A DNA stretch of 47,605 nt from Actinomycetota bacterium (GCA_013697465.1 JACCWU010000173.1:1-47605); one strand, 5' to 3'. Numbered from the stretch's first letter, positions 7,743-16,472 are shown. The notes: a model not told the origin generated them from the letters alone. Translations and numbers: made by a program.

Positions 7743-8543
7743 GTGTTCATCACGTTTCTCACCGACTTCGGCCTGAAGGACGACTTCGTCGGCACATGCC
7801 ACGGCGTTATGAAACGCATCGCGCCGGAGATCGAGATCATCGACATCACGCACGGCATTCCGCCGCAGGCGGTTCTCCAGGGGGCGCTGGTCCTCGCGAG
7901 CACGATCGGCTACATGCCTGTCGGCGTGCATCTGGCGGTCGTCGATCCGGGCGTCGGCGGGCCGCGCCGGCCGCTCGCGCTCCAGGATGCCGGCGACCGC
8001 ATCTACGTCGGGCCGGACAACGGGCTGCTCCTCCCTGCTGCGAACCGCGCGGGGATCGTCACCGCGCACGAGCTCGCGAACCCCGAGTACGCGCTGGGGT
8101 CGATCTCCAGGACGTTCCACGCGCGCGACCTGTTCGCCCCGGCCGCCGCGCACCTCGCACGCGGCGTGCCTCTTGCGGAGCTCGGCCCGCCGCTCGATCC
8201 CGAAGCCCTCGTAACCCTCGACGTCCCGGTGCCGGAGCTGGCCGAGAGCGCCGCCGTCGCAACCGTGCTCTACATCGACAGCTTCGGCAACATCGCGTTG
8301 AACCTGACCCGTGGCGACGTCGAGAGGATTGCGATCGCCCCGGGCACACGCGTCGAGCTGGAGCTTGCGGGAGAAGGGTACTACGCGGTGATGGCGAGGA
8401 CGTTCGCCGACGCCCGCCCGGGCGACGTCATCCTGTACGAGGACAGCTACGGGAACATGTCCGTCGCGATCTCACGCGGAAACGCCGCAAGGATGCTGCA
8501 CGTCGTCCCAGGCCAGAGGATTCGGATCGCTCCAGCCACCTGA
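7743..8543 (+). CDS. SAM hydroxide adenosyltransferase (DUF62)
   Basis: The 266-residue member of the DUF62 / chlorinase-fluorinase superfamily hydrolyses S-adenosylmethionine to adenosine and methionine in characterised relatives. Signatures are FLTDFGLKDDFVG at the N-terminus, IIDITHGIPPQ, VDPGVGGPRRPLAL, VGPDNGLL, and near the C-terminus YIDSFGNIALN and ILYEDSYGNMSVAI. Length and domain order (N-domain, then beta-barrel C-domain) are normal. It is a single-gene unit with its own leaderless-type promoter, convergent with the amidase gene. Confidence 0.92.
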   Translation: MFITFLTDFGLKDDFVGTCHGVMKRIAPEIEIIDITHGIPPQAVLQGALVLASTIGYMPVGVHLAVVDPGVGGPRRPLALQDAGDRIYVGPDNGLLLPAANRAGIVTAHELANPEYALGSISRTFHARDLFAPAAAHLARGVPLAELGPPLDPEALVTLDVPVPELAESAAVATVLYIDSFGNIALNLTRGDVERIAIAPGTRVELELAGEGYYAVMARTFADARPGDVILYEDSYGNMSVAISRGNAARMLHVVPGQRIRIAPAT

Positions 8544-8552
8544 CTTCCGGGC

Positions 8553-9941
8553 CTACGAGAGCGGAGGGCGCCGCTCCGCCCACGGGCTCGCTTCCTCGAG
8601 CTGCGCAGCGAGCTGAAGGAGCTGAGCTTCCCCCGCCGGACGCCCGATAGCTTGCACTCCGATCGGCAACCCGTCCTCGCTCCAGTGCAGCGGCAAGGAC
8701 ATCGCCGGAAGGCCCGTGAGGTTTGCGACCGCCGTGAACGGGGTGAAGAGCGTATTCCGGCGAAGCTGCTCAACCGCGTCCTCGACCCCTTCTTCCTGCC
8801 ACCCGATGCGGACCGGCGGGAGCGCCAGCGTCGGGGTCAGGACGACGTCGAACGCGCTCCAGAAGGCGACGATGCGCCTCGCGGCTGTCTGGAGCTCGAT
8901 GACGGCCTTTGCATAGTCCACGGCTGACGTCGAGCGTGCGGACTCGGCAAGACCACGGTTGAGAGGCGTCAGAAGCGCCGGGTCGACCGGGACGAGAGCT
9001 GGGCTCACCTGCCAGACGGCGATGAAGTGGTCGATCAGGCTGGAGCCGGACCACCGCGGCGTCGCCTCCACGACTTCGTGGCCAAGCTCCTGGAGGAGCG
9101 CCGCCGCCGACGCGAGTCCCTCCGAGCATTCGGGGCGAACCGGAACGTCGATCGGGGGCACGTCCGTGACGGCGACACGGATTCTCCCCGGACGGAGAGC
9201 CGCTTCCTCGCTGAACGGCCGCCCAGGCGGCGACGCCCACCACGGATCGCCGGGCTCGTAGCCCGAAAGCACGTCGAGGAACGCCGCCGCGTCGGAGACG
9301 TAGCGCGAGATCGGCCCCGAGGTGGAGAGCCCCTCCAGCGACGAAAACGGCGCGGACGAGACACGGCCGCGGGCGGGCTTGATCCCGAAGACGCCGCAGC
9401 ACGACGCCGGAATGCGAATCGAGCCGCCGCCATCGGAGCCGTGCGCCAGTGGGACGAGTCCGGCGGCGACCGCAGCCGCGGCGCCCCCGCTCGAACCGCC
9501 TGGCGTCAGCTCCGAGTTCCACGGGTTGCGCGTGACGCCGTTCAGCTCCGACTCGGTGAAGGCGGTCGTGCCGAACTCCGGCGTGTTCGTCTTGCCGACG
9601 ATGACGAAGCCCGCCTCGCGGATTCGCCGCACGACCGCGGTGTCGAAGTCCGGGACGTAGTCCGCGAAGGCGCGGCACGAGTAGGTCGTCCTGATGCCCG
9701 CCGTCGCCGTGAGGTCCTTGATCGCGATCGGAACCCCCCGAAATGGAGCATCGTCCGCGCGCGCGTCTGCTGCCCGAGCGTCGGTGAGAGCCTCCTCCGA
9801 CCGGACCGTCACGAACGAGTTGAGCCCAGGGTCGAGCTGCTCGATCCGTTCGAGGTAGAGCTGGACGAGCTCGACCGACGACAGCTCGTCTTCGCGGATG
9901 AGTCGAGCCTGCTCCGCTGCCGGAAGGAACGCGACCTCCAT
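8553..9941 (-). CDS. Amidase-signature family hydrolase
   Basis: This 462-residue amidase has the complete Ser-cisSer-Lys triad: K75 (PIAIKD), S150 (PGGSSGG) and nucleophile S174 ([11 protein letters not shown]). The spacings are the same as in classical amidase-signature enzymes. It hydrolyses an amide or acyl-amide of unknown identity. It is not a GatA in context, since gatB and gatC are absent. It is convergent with the SAM hydrolase gene, 9 bp apart. The start ATG lies 7 nt from TAGCGT, fitting a leaderless message. Confidence 0.92.
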   Translation of the reverse strand: MEVAFLPAAEQARLIREDELSSVELVQLYLERIEQLDPGLNSFVTVRSEEALTDARAADARADDAPFRGVPIAIKDLTATAGIRTTYSCRAFADYVPDFDTAVVRRIREAGFVIVGKTNTPEFGTTAFTESELNGVTRNPWNSELTPGGSSGGAAAAVAAGLVPLAHGSDGGGSIRIPASCCGVFGIKPARGRVSSAPFSSLEGLSTSGPISRYVSDAAAFLDVLSGYEPGDPWWASPPGRPFSEEAALRPGRIRVAVTDVPPIDVPVRPECSEGLASAAALLQELGHEVVEATPRWSGSSLIDHFIAVWQVSPALVPVDPALLTPLNRGLAESARSTSAVDYAKAVIELQTAARRIVAFWSAFDVVLTPTLALPPVRIGWQEEGVEDAVEQLRRNTLFTPFTAVANLTGLPAMSLPLHWSEDGLPIGVQAIGRPAGEAQLLQLAAQLEEASPWAERRPPLS

Positions 9942-9948
9942 CGCGGCG

Positions 9949-9954
9949 ACGCTA
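9949..9954 (-). promoter_or_regulatory. -10 box, leaderless-type (TAGCGT)
   Basis: The minus-strand box TAGCGT is followed by 7 nt and then the amidase ATG at 9941. Confidence 0.5.
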
Positions 9955-9965
9955 ACAGCGCGGCG

Positions 9966-11107
9966 CTAGGGCGTCGGCACGCTCGGTCCGGTCCAGCGGT
10001 GGATGAGTCCTGAGCGACAGTCGAAGATGATCTCTGCGCTCGATGCGGCGAGCGCCAGGCCGGGGCTCGAGATGAGTAGGTTCAAGCGGTAGGCGGCGAC
10101 GCGCCTGCGTGCGCCCGCGAAGACCTCGGTCCTCGACATCCGTAGAGCACGAAGGGCCGATCCGGTCCAGCCGTCTCCCGCCGCGTACCTCGCCGTCACA
10201 AACCCTGCGATCGCTGTCCTCCCGATCAGCGGACGCTCCGTCGGCGGATAGGCGTGGAGGCGTCCGCGGAGTGCGAGGCGACCGGAGAAGCTCGCGCCGC
10301 GGCCCGCGTTGAAGGCCGAGAGCGCCGAGCGAAGCCGTTTCGAGGCTCGCTGTGCATCGCACTGCGAAGGCAGCCGGCCGGAAGCGGCACTCACCTTGAA
10401 GTCGGGCGTTAGAGCCCTCGCGTTCGGTCCGGCCCGGTCGCCTGACTCACTGGATCGCGAGCAGGCGACGATGGCGCTGCCCGGCGTCCAGCCGGTCGGC
10501 ACGGGACAGGAGGCGACGACCTCGCCCGCCGGAACGCGATCGCGCTCGTCCTGGCCCATGCTCCAGACGAAGATGCGCTGCGCAGGGCAGTCGATCTTGC
10601 CCTTGCCCTGCGCGTACTCCGCGAGCGAGCTCGGCAGATCGTCGGCGCTGCGGCGGATCGTGTATCCGATCCCGACAGCGCCCGGTCTCGAGCTCGACGC
10701 GATCCCGATGTTTACACTGATCAGCTCCCAGCGCTCATTCGCTTTGCGCCGCGTCGCGAAGTAGGGGAAGAGATCGACGCGGTCGTAGAAGACGCTATGT
10801 CGCCATGGGCCGTCCCCAGCGCGACCTTCGGTGACCGAGTACCAGCGAAACGCAAGGCCGGCCGGCTCGGGCGCTTACCCGGCGGGTCCTCGATCGCGAA
10901 GAGCCGATCGAGCGCCTTCATGTCGCCCGCGCCGACTGCGTCTGCGAGACGAACGAGAAGCTCCGCGGTCTCGCGGGGCGTGCATCCGCTCGGAAGGGAG
11001 CCAGAGTCCCGCGTCACGATGATCGGCTCGCCCGCGGCGGCTCTCGCCGACGCAAGCGCCGCGAGCAAGAGTGCCAGCGCGGCAGCGATACCCAATGCGC
11101 GTGCCAT
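9966..11107 (-). pseudogene. Secreted protein of unknown function, frameshifted
   Basis: The first 78 or so codons encode a signal peptide (ALGIAAALALLLAALASARA) and the start of a domain ending FAIEDPPGK. The frame then runs into nonsense, but the -1 frame continues with GLAFRWYSVTEG and stays open to 9966. Restoring one base near 10868-10878 gives one protein of about 380 residues. It looks internally duplicated: each half has a helical start (TAELLVRLADAVGAGD and LRSALSAFNAGRG) and a later beta-rich part, a little like an NTF2-type fold. No function is recognised. The start ATG is only 7 nt from the tRNA-Phe 3' end. The shift may be a real mutation or an assembly error. Confidence 0.65.
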
Positions 11108-11114
11108 TCCGAGG

Positions 11115-11187
11115 TGGCGAGGGCCGGAATCGAACCGGCGACACCACGGTTTTCAGCCGTGTGCTCTACCGACTGAGCTACCTCGCC
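11115..11187 (-). tRNA. tRNA-Phe (GAA)
   Basis: The 73-nt cloverleaf has acceptor stem GGCGAGG/CCTCGCC with discriminator A. The D-arm is AGCTCAGTCGGTAGAGC, the anticodon stem CACGG/CCGTG has loop CTGAAAA (anticodon GAA), and the T-loop is GGTTCGATTCC. CCA is not encoded (CCT follows). The 3' end lies 7 nt before the start codon of the secreted-protein gene on the same strand. Confidence 0.97.
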
Positions 11188-11212
11188 GCGGCGACCCAGT
11201 GTACCGCCGGTC

Positions 11213-12080
11213 TTACGACTTGACCGCGAAGAGAAAAGCCAGCGCCATCCGCCAGGTGCCACGGCCCTCCTCCACCAGCGGGCGGAGATGTGCTGTGAAC
11301 CGTTCCTGCTCCTCGGGTGTCAGCGCTTGCTCCATGGCCTCGGCCAGCGTCGGGATGCGAGGACTCCCGGCGCTCGCGAGCATGCCACTCCAGCTCTGCG
11401 GCTCGCTGGCCGTAATTTCGGCGTCGAGGCGGAGGTGGATCGGAAAGAAGCCGGCGCGGCCGGCGAGCTCGACGAGGTCGCGCTCGTCGAAGTTCAGCAT
11501 TGGGTCCGAGCCCGGTGGCTGGATCGCGTCGTAAACGGCACGGACCTTCTGCGAGACGTCGGGGATCGCGCTCAGGTCATAGCCCATCCATGTGTCGGTG
11601 TTCGTCCGAGCGAAATCGGTTGATGGGCTCGAAGAGCGAGATGCGCCCTCCCGGTCGGAGCACCCGGGCGAACTCGTGCAGCGCCGACTCCTTGTCCGCG
11701 ACGTAGATGAGAACCGAGCGAGTGGTCACGACGTCGACGGATCCGTCCTGCAGAGCGCTGAGATCGTCTGCGGCCGCATGGACGAACCGGCACCGCTCGA
11801 GCACGTTCAACTCAGTTGCGACCTCGCGGCAGACATCGAGGAGGTCGTGCGAGATGTCTGCGAAGAGAACGGTGCCGGCGCCGCGTTCGAGTGCTCCGAG
11901 GCCGATCAGGCCCTCTCCGCAGCCGACGTCGAGCAAAGTCTCGCCTTCCGAGAGGCCGGCGTTCTCGAGGACCGAGTCACGCCACCGCGTCAGCCGCTCG
12001 AGACCGCCACGGCGTTCGTCCGGAGCGCCGCCAGGGCGTTTCTCAGCTAGCCACTCGGCCCAGCAATCCTTCCCTGTCAT
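11213..12080 (-). pseudogene. SAM-dependent methyltransferase, split by a frameshift
   Basis: The first frame (start ATG 12080) encodes a class I methyltransferase domain with LLDVGCGEGLIG (SAM loop), FADIS, and LRPGGRISLFEPINRF, then ends at 11577. The neighbouring frame, open from about 11610 to 11213, continues the same protein family: TWMGYDLSAIP, QPPGSDPMLNFDERDL, LTPEEQERFTAHLRPL. The two frames overlap by 11 bp around the ATG at 11587. One base too many near 11605-11618 would explain the break. An intact product would be about 288 residues. Coupled expression of two halves is possible but less likely. The substrate is unknown. Confidence 0.75.
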
Positions 12081-12088
12081 GAGCGGCG

Positions 12089-12094
12089 AGACTA
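12089..12094 (-). promoter_or_regulatory. -10 box, leaderless-type (TAGTCT)
   Basis: TAGTCT lies 8 nt before the methyltransferase ATG at 12080. Confidence 0.45.
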
Positions 12095-12114
12095 GCGTTC
12101 TCCGCGACAGCCGT

Positions 12115-12120
12115 TACTGT
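12115..12120 (+). promoter_or_regulatory. -10 box, leaderless-type (TACTGT)
   Basis: TACTGT lies 8 nt before the arginase GTG at 12129. Both divergent promoters sit in one 48-bp gap. Confidence 0.45.
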
Positions 12121-12128
12121 TCCGCGCC

Positions 12129-13034
12129 GTGGGCGAGCCGCAGCGGGAGATCGCGATCATCGGCGCCGCCCTCGACCTCGGGCAAGGTCGTCGGGGGGTC
12201 GACATGGGGCCGTCCGCGATCCGCGCAGCGGGTCTCGAGGAGCGGCTCGCGAGCCTCGGTTACCGCGTTCGGGATCACGGCAACGTCGAGACGGCCGTTC
12301 CGGAGGCGACCGCGCTGCGTGACGAGCGGGCCCGCTTCCTCCCGGAGATCATCGAGACGTGCGAGCGGATCGCCGCGAAGGTCGCCGAGGAAGCGCAGAA
12401 GAAGGCGATCCCGCTGGTTCTCGGCGGCGATCACTCGGTCGCCCTCGGAACGCTTGGCGGCCTCGCCTCGGTGCACGGGCCGGGTGGTGTTCTCTGGATT
12501 GACGCGCACTCCGACGTGAACACGCCCGTGACGAGCCCGAGCGGGAACGTCCACGGGATGCCGCTCGCGGCCGCTCTCGGACTGGCGGGCGAGGGCTTCG
12601 AGAGCGAGGCGTGGCCGCTGCCGGCAGTCACCGCCAAGCGGGTTGCGCTTCTCGGAGCTCGCCAGCTCGACGCGGGAGAACGTCGTCTGCTGCGCGAGGC
12701 CGGCGTACGCGTCTTCACCATGAGCGAGATCGACCGCATCGGGGTCGAGCGCGCTGTTCGCGAAGCACTCGATCGCGTCAGCGGTGGCGGCTTCGTCCAC
12801 GTGTCGCTCGACATGGACGCGCTCGATCCGGAAATCGCCCCGGGGGTCGGGACGCCTGTGCGGGGAGGTTTGACCTATCGCGAGGCACACCTTCTGCTCG
12901 AGCTCGTAGCCGAGTCCGAGCTTGCCGGATCGCTCGAGGTGGTCGAGGTCAACCCGATCCTCGACCGCGAGAACACGACGGCGCAGACAGCCGTCGAGCT
13001 CGTCGCGAGCGCGCTGGGCAAGACGATCTTCTAG
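12129..13034 (+). CDS. rocF: Arginase
   Basis: Arginase hydrolyses L-arginine to ornithine and urea. The 301 residues include the dimanganese motifs GGDHSVALG, WIDAHSDVNTP and VSLDMDALDPEIAPGVGTP. SPSGNVHGMPL is typical of arginases rather than agmatinases. Length is standard. It diverges from the methyltransferase and is convergent with the LLM oxidoreductase, with a hairpin-rich gap between them. Relatives such as formimidoylglutamase share the metal motifs but usually differ in the SPSGN loop. Confidence 0.9.
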   Translation: MGEPQREIAIIGAALDLGQGRRGVDMGPSAIRAAGLEERLASLGYRVRDHGNVETAVPEATALRDERARFLPEIIETCERIAAKVAEEAQKKAIPLVLGGDHSVALGTLGGLASVHGPGGVLWIDAHSDVNTPVTSPSGNVHGMPLAAALGLAGEGFESEAWPLPAVTAKRVALLGARQLDAGERRLLREAGVRVFTMSEIDRIGVERAVREALDRVSGGGFVHVSLDMDALDPEIAPGVGTPVRGGLTYREAHLLLELVAESELAGSLEVVEVNPILDRENTTAQTAVELVASALGKTIF

Positions 13035-13041
13035 ATACGGC

Positions 13042-13079
13042 CCCGCGTGCGAGCGGGTCTCGACGGAACCCTGGGTTCC
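13042..13079. terminator. Candidate bidirectional terminator
   Basis: Two inverted repeats lie between the convergent arginase and LLM genes: CCCGC/GCGGG (13042-13057) and the palindrome GGAACCC-T-GGGTTCC (13065-13079). There is no U-tract, as is common in GC-rich actinobacteria. Confidence 0.45.
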
Positions 13080-13083
13080 CGCG

Positions 13084-14088
13084 CTAGAACTGCGGGATGA
13101 TCTTCTCGCCGTAGGCGGCGAGCGTCTCCTCCTGGCCGTGGGTCATGAGGTAGATGTTGAACTGGTCGACGCCGACCGACTCGAGCTCCTTCAGCTTCTC
13201 GGCCGCCTGCTCCGCGTTGCCGAGGACGCAGAAGCGGTCGCAGATCTCGTCGGTGACGAACTCGCCGTGCTTTGCGCCGACGCGTGAGTGCTCCTCGTAG
13301 TCGTAGAACTTCCGCGCACGGACGAACTCGGTGAGCTCCTTCGGGATCTCGGACTCGAAGCCGTAGCGCTCGATCAGGTCCATCACGTGGTTGGACACCA
13401 TCGCCGGGAACCAGCGGACCTGCTCGCGCGCGTCCGCGATGTCGTCCGAGATATGGCTCGGAGCGCACACGATGCACTGGAGGGCATCCGGGTCGCGACC
13501 GGCCTCCTCGGCGGACCGGCGGGCGGTGTCCATGATCCACTCGACGATCACGGGATCGGCGAGCTGGATGACCACGCCGTCGCCGACGCGGCCCGCGACG
13601 GCGAGCGCCTTGGGCCCGTAGCCGGCCACCCACATCGGGATCTCGGGCAGCTCGGGGCGCACCCACTTGAGCTCGAGCTCCTTGTCGTTCCACTCGACGG
13701 GTCGCCCGTTCATGAACTCCTTGATCATCGCGAGCCGTCGCTCGAACTCCGCGACCCTCACCGGCTGCTGGCCGATGGTGCGCCGTGCCGAGTCGCCGCG
13801 CCCGATCCCCATCACCATCCGTCCGTCGGAGATGTCGTGCAGAGTCGCGTAGCCGCTTGCGAGGACGGTCGGATCGCGCGTCCCGGGGTTCGTCACGCAA
13901 TGCCCCAGCTTCATCGTCGAGGTTGCTTGGGCCGCGAGCGTGAGGAGCGGAAACGACTCCTGCCAAAGAAGGTGCGAGTCGTACGTCCACCCGTACTCGA
14001 AGCCGTGGGACTCGGCGAGCCGAAGCAGCTCGACGAGCCGGACGGGTGGGGGGTCGGGCAGGACGGTGACTCCGAAGCTCAAGGACAT
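13084..14088 (-). CDS. LLM-class F420-dependent oxidoreductase
   Basis: This 334-residue luciferase-like (TIM-barrel) flavin/F420 oxidoreductase opens FGVTVLPDPPPVRLVELLRLAE. It also has YDSHLLWQE, LGHCVTNPGTRDPTVLASGYATL and GIGRGDSARRTIGQQPVRVAEF, close to the Mer-like branch (probably the family named after CPS_4043). The ATG has an upstream GGAGAG ribosome site, unlike the leaderless genes around it. The substrate is unknown. It is about 1.1 kb from the pyrimidine/hydantoin genes, so a role in ring oxidation or reduction there is possible but unproven. Confidence 0.88.
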   Translation of the reverse strand: MSLSFGVTVLPDPPPVRLVELLRLAESHGFEYGWTYDSHLLWQESFPLLTLAAQATSTMKLGHCVTNPGTRDPTVLASGYATLHDISDGRMVMGIGRGDSARRTIGQQPVRVAEFERRLAMIKEFMNGRPVEWNDKELELKWVRPELPEIPMWVAGYGPKALAVAGRVGDGVVIQLADPVIVEWIMDTARRSAEEAGRDPDALQCIVCAPSHISDDIADAREQVRWFPAMVSNHVMDLIERYGFESEIPKELTEFVRARKFYDYEEHSRVGAKHGEFVTDEICDRFCVLGNAEQAAEKLKELESVGVDQFNIYLMTHGQEETLAAYGEKIIPQF

Positions 14089-14181
14089 GGGCTCTCCAGG
14101 CTGGATCGGGGAACGCGGGGATTATCCGCGGATTCGCATGTGATTGCCAGGGAACCCGGTGCGCGGGGCGGATCCGGCGCC

Positions 14182-14469
14182 GTGCTCTTCGCATTCGTCC
14201 TGTTCGGCCTGGCCGCGGAGCGATGCTCCCGATTCAGGCGGGCGTCAACTCGCAGCTCGCCGACCATCTCGACAGCCCGCTCCGCGCCTCGTGCACCCCG
14301 GCTGGGAGCGGTGACCCTTATCGGCGTCGTCATGGCGGGCCAGGCACTCGCCTCGCATGTCGTGGACCACTTCGGCATGGTCGGCTTCGCCGCTCACCCG
14401 GTGACAGGGGGACGCATCGTCGGCCAGGTTCTGATCGCCTGCGGCGTGCTCTTCGTGCGGCTGTTCTAG
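14182..14469 (+). pseudogene. Decayed DUF606/YdcZ-type DMT transporter
   Basis: Fragments of one small membrane-protein family appear in different frames. A hydrophobic start (VLFAFVLFGLAA, 14182-14217) shifts into MLPIQAGVNSQLADHLDSPL (14223-14282). A further shift and an internal deletion then lead to LIGVVMAGQALASHVVDHFG and HPVTGGRIVGQVLIACGV (14320-14469). An intact YdcZ homologue is about 140-150 residues, so roughly a third is missing. This is a genuine remnant rather than a single sequencing error. Confidence 0.7.
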
Positions 14470-14497
14470 AGAGTCAAGGACAATTACGAATCGCCTC

Positions 14498-15058
14498 GTG
14501 GCCGAACACGATGCCAGCATGATCCGCGACTGGTCGGGCGAGCGACAGGCTCGCGAGCTCAGACATTGGCCTACTCTCGTCTACCTCGCCGAGCGTGTCG
14601 CGCGGAGCGAGCATCTCGACGCGCTCATCGTCATCGGCTCGTTCGCCAAGGGTCACGCCGATGAGGCAAGTGACCTTGACCTTCTGATCGCCGTGTCCGA
14701 AGGTCGTTTTCCAGAAGCATGGGATCGACGGAGGGAGCTAGAGACGCGCGACGCTCTCGTCGCCTGGGACTTTCGGCCTGAACCTCATAAGCTCATTGGC
14801 ACGCGAAAGTTCTTGACGCGCGACATGATCAAGGTCGAACTCCAACTCAGCGACGCCTCCGCGGCCGGCGCGGTACTCGCCGAACCGCACCACGTGCTGA
14901 TAGGTGAGGACTCCATAACGGAGCGGTACGCGCAGGTGGAGCCGATCCCGCCGGAAGTCCTATCCGAGTACGCGCAGAGGATTCGAGACGAAGGACTCGT
15001 CCCGGAGGTCGAGTCTCGCTACAGCGAACTCATGGAGGCGATCAGGCGCGCCCGTTGA
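14498..15058 (+). CDS. Nucleotidyltransferase-domain protein
   Basis: The 186-residue protein has the pol-beta-type nucleotidyltransferase signature GSFAKGHADEASDLDLLIAV (about residues 48-67), with the catalytic Gly-Ser and Asp-x-Asp residues present. The C-terminal half is alpha-helical and charged. Relatives include aminoglycoside nucleotidyltransferases and MNT antitoxins, but no HEPN partner gene lies beside it. The start is a GTG 7 nt after TACGAA. Codon use looks slightly less GC-biased than in neighbours, and it sits beside a decayed gene, so recent acquisition is possible. The substrate is unknown. Confidence 0.75.
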   Translation: MAEHDASMIRDWSGERQARELRHWPTLVYLAERVARSEHLDALIVIGSFAKGHADEASDLDLLIAVSEGRFPEAWDRRRELETRDALVAWDFRPEPHKLIGTRKFLTRDMIKVELQLSDASAAGAVLAEPHHVLIGEDSITERYAQVEPIPPEVLSEYAQRIRDEGLVPEVESRYSELMEAIRRAR

Positions 15059-15209
15059 GGCTCTGAAACGCTGAGCGATCACTCCTGCTCAACCGAGCAC
15101 GTGCACCAGTGAGGGCGTTTTTGTGAACCCAAGACCGAGGTCAGGCTGAAGCCGGACCCCAGGCGCCGCGGGAAGCGAACGCCACTGCCCCCGACCCCAG
15201 CCACCGTTG

Positions 15210-16460
15210 TCAGCGACCGCCGCCGGCTGCCACCCAGTCGATCGTCTTGGAGGCAAGGCGGTCGAGGGCTGCGACCGCGAGCTCGAGGTGTTCCTCCTTC
15301 GTGTCTTCGAGCTTCGTGTGCGAGAGGCCCCGGAGGCTCTGCACGAAGAGCATCACCGTCGGCACTCCCGCGCGTGACACTTCGGCCGCGTCGTGCAGGG
15401 GGCCGGAGGGTAGCCGGTGCGCGGTGTCCGTCACCTCCCGGATCGCGTCCTCGCAGAAGCCGAGCAGCGTCTCGTCGAAGAGGATCGGCTCGATCGACCA
15501 GATCCGCTCGAACTCGACTTCGACCCTTTCCTCGCTCGCAAATCGCTCGCTTGCTTTCTTGGCCTGCGCGAGCATCGACGCGAGCCTCTCCGCATCGAGG
15601 TGACGCTGGTCGAGAAGCTGCTCGGCGGTCTCGACGACGGAGGTGACGATCCCGGGTCGGCACACGACGCCGCCCGAGGTGCAGACGGCGCCGTCTCCGG
15701 TGCGGCCTGCGATCTCGCGGATCTCGAGCGCGAGCTTCGCCGCACCGGCAAGTGCGTCTCTTCGCTTATCCATCGGGGTCGAGCCGGCGTGCGCCGCTTG
15801 TCCGCGCCAGGTGACGCGGTGGCGCTCGACGCCGAAGGTCCCGAGCACCACGCCGAGAGGCAGGTCGAGCGACTCGAGGACAGGGCCCTGCTCGATGTGC
15901 AGCTCGAGGTAGGCCGCGGCTGAGTCGAGCTGGCCGCGCGATTCGAGAGCGCGGTCGAGATCGACGCCGTGCTCCGCGAGCGCGTCCGGTAGAGAGACCC
16001 CTTCCCGGTCCGTGAGAGCACGCAGCTCGTCTTGGTCGGCCATCGATCCCGCGGCCGCACTCGAGCCGAAGAGGCTGCGGCCGAAGCGCGCGCCTTCCTC
16101 GTCCGCCCAGTTGACGAGGCGGATCGTGACGGGCGACGCTCCCTCGCCGGCAACTCTCCGCAGCACCTCGATCCCGGCAACGACGTTCAGCGCTCCGTCG
16201 AGCCAGCCGCCGTTCGGAACGGAGTCGATGTGCCCACCGATCAAGACCGCTCGCTCGGACGTTCCTCGAAGTGTGAACCACTGGTTGCCGGCGTCGTCGA
16301 TCTCCTCCTCTGCGCCGGTCTCTGCGACCGTCTCCCGCAGCCAGGCGCGCGCCTTCTCCCAGGTTTCGGTCCAGGCGACTCGCTGTGCTCCGTTCTCGTC
16401 TCCGGTGAGCTCACGGAGCTGCTTCAACTCGGCAACGGTGCGCCTGGGATAGAGTGGCAC
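15210..16460 (-). CDS. Zn-dependent N-carbamoyl amino-acid hydrolase (HyuC / beta-ureidopropionase-like)
   Basis: This 416-residue M20-family amidohydrolase has the AllC/HyuC/beta-ureidopropionase pattern. GGHIDSVPNGGWLDGALNV holds the first metal ligands, ADEEGARFGRSLFGS the bridging Glu, and LELHIEQGPVLE the allantoate/ureido motif. HDAAEVSRAGVPTVMLFVQS comes near the end. It is expected to release CO2 and NH3 from N-carbamoyl-beta-alanine or N-carbamoyl amino acids. It diverges from the ABC transporter operon and belongs functionally with the dihydropyrimidinase at 20328. The GTG start lies 6 nt from TAAGCT. Confidence 0.88.
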   Translation of the reverse strand: MPLYPRRTVAELKQLRELTGDENGAQRVAWTETWEKARAWLRETVAETGAEEEIDDAGNQWFTLRGTSERAVLIGGHIDSVPNGGWLDGALNVVAGIEVLRRVAGEGASPVTIRLVNWADEEGARFGRSLFGSSAAAGSMADQDELRALTDREGVSLPDALAEHGVDLDRALESRGQLDSAAAYLELHIEQGPVLESLDLPLGVVLGTFGVERHRVTWRGQAAHAGSTPMDKRRDALAGAAKLALEIREIAGRTGDGAVCTSGGVVCRPGIVTSVVETAEQLLDQRHLDAERLASMLAQAKKASERFASEERVEVEFERIWSIEPILFDETLLGFCEDAIREVTDTAHRLPSGPLHDAAEVSRAGVPTVMLFVQSLRGLSHTKLEDTKEEHLELAVAALDRLASKTIDWVAAGGGR

Positions 16461-16466
16461 CGCGCG

Positions 16467-16472
16467 AGCTTA
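16467..16472 (-). promoter_or_regulatory. -10 box, leaderless-type (TAAGCT)
   Basis: TAAGCT is followed by 6 nt and then the GTG of the ureido-hydrolase gene at 16460. Confidence 0.5.

Noticed and set aside
8553..9941. Amidase considered as GatA of the transamidosome
   Set aside because: No gatB or gatC nearby and no GatA-specific context; a general amidase is the safer call.
15059..15209. Gap between the nucleotidyltransferase and the ureido-hydrolase examined for an element copy or RNA
   Set aside because: It lacks the CCCTGAAG linker and paired arms, and nothing else is recognisable.
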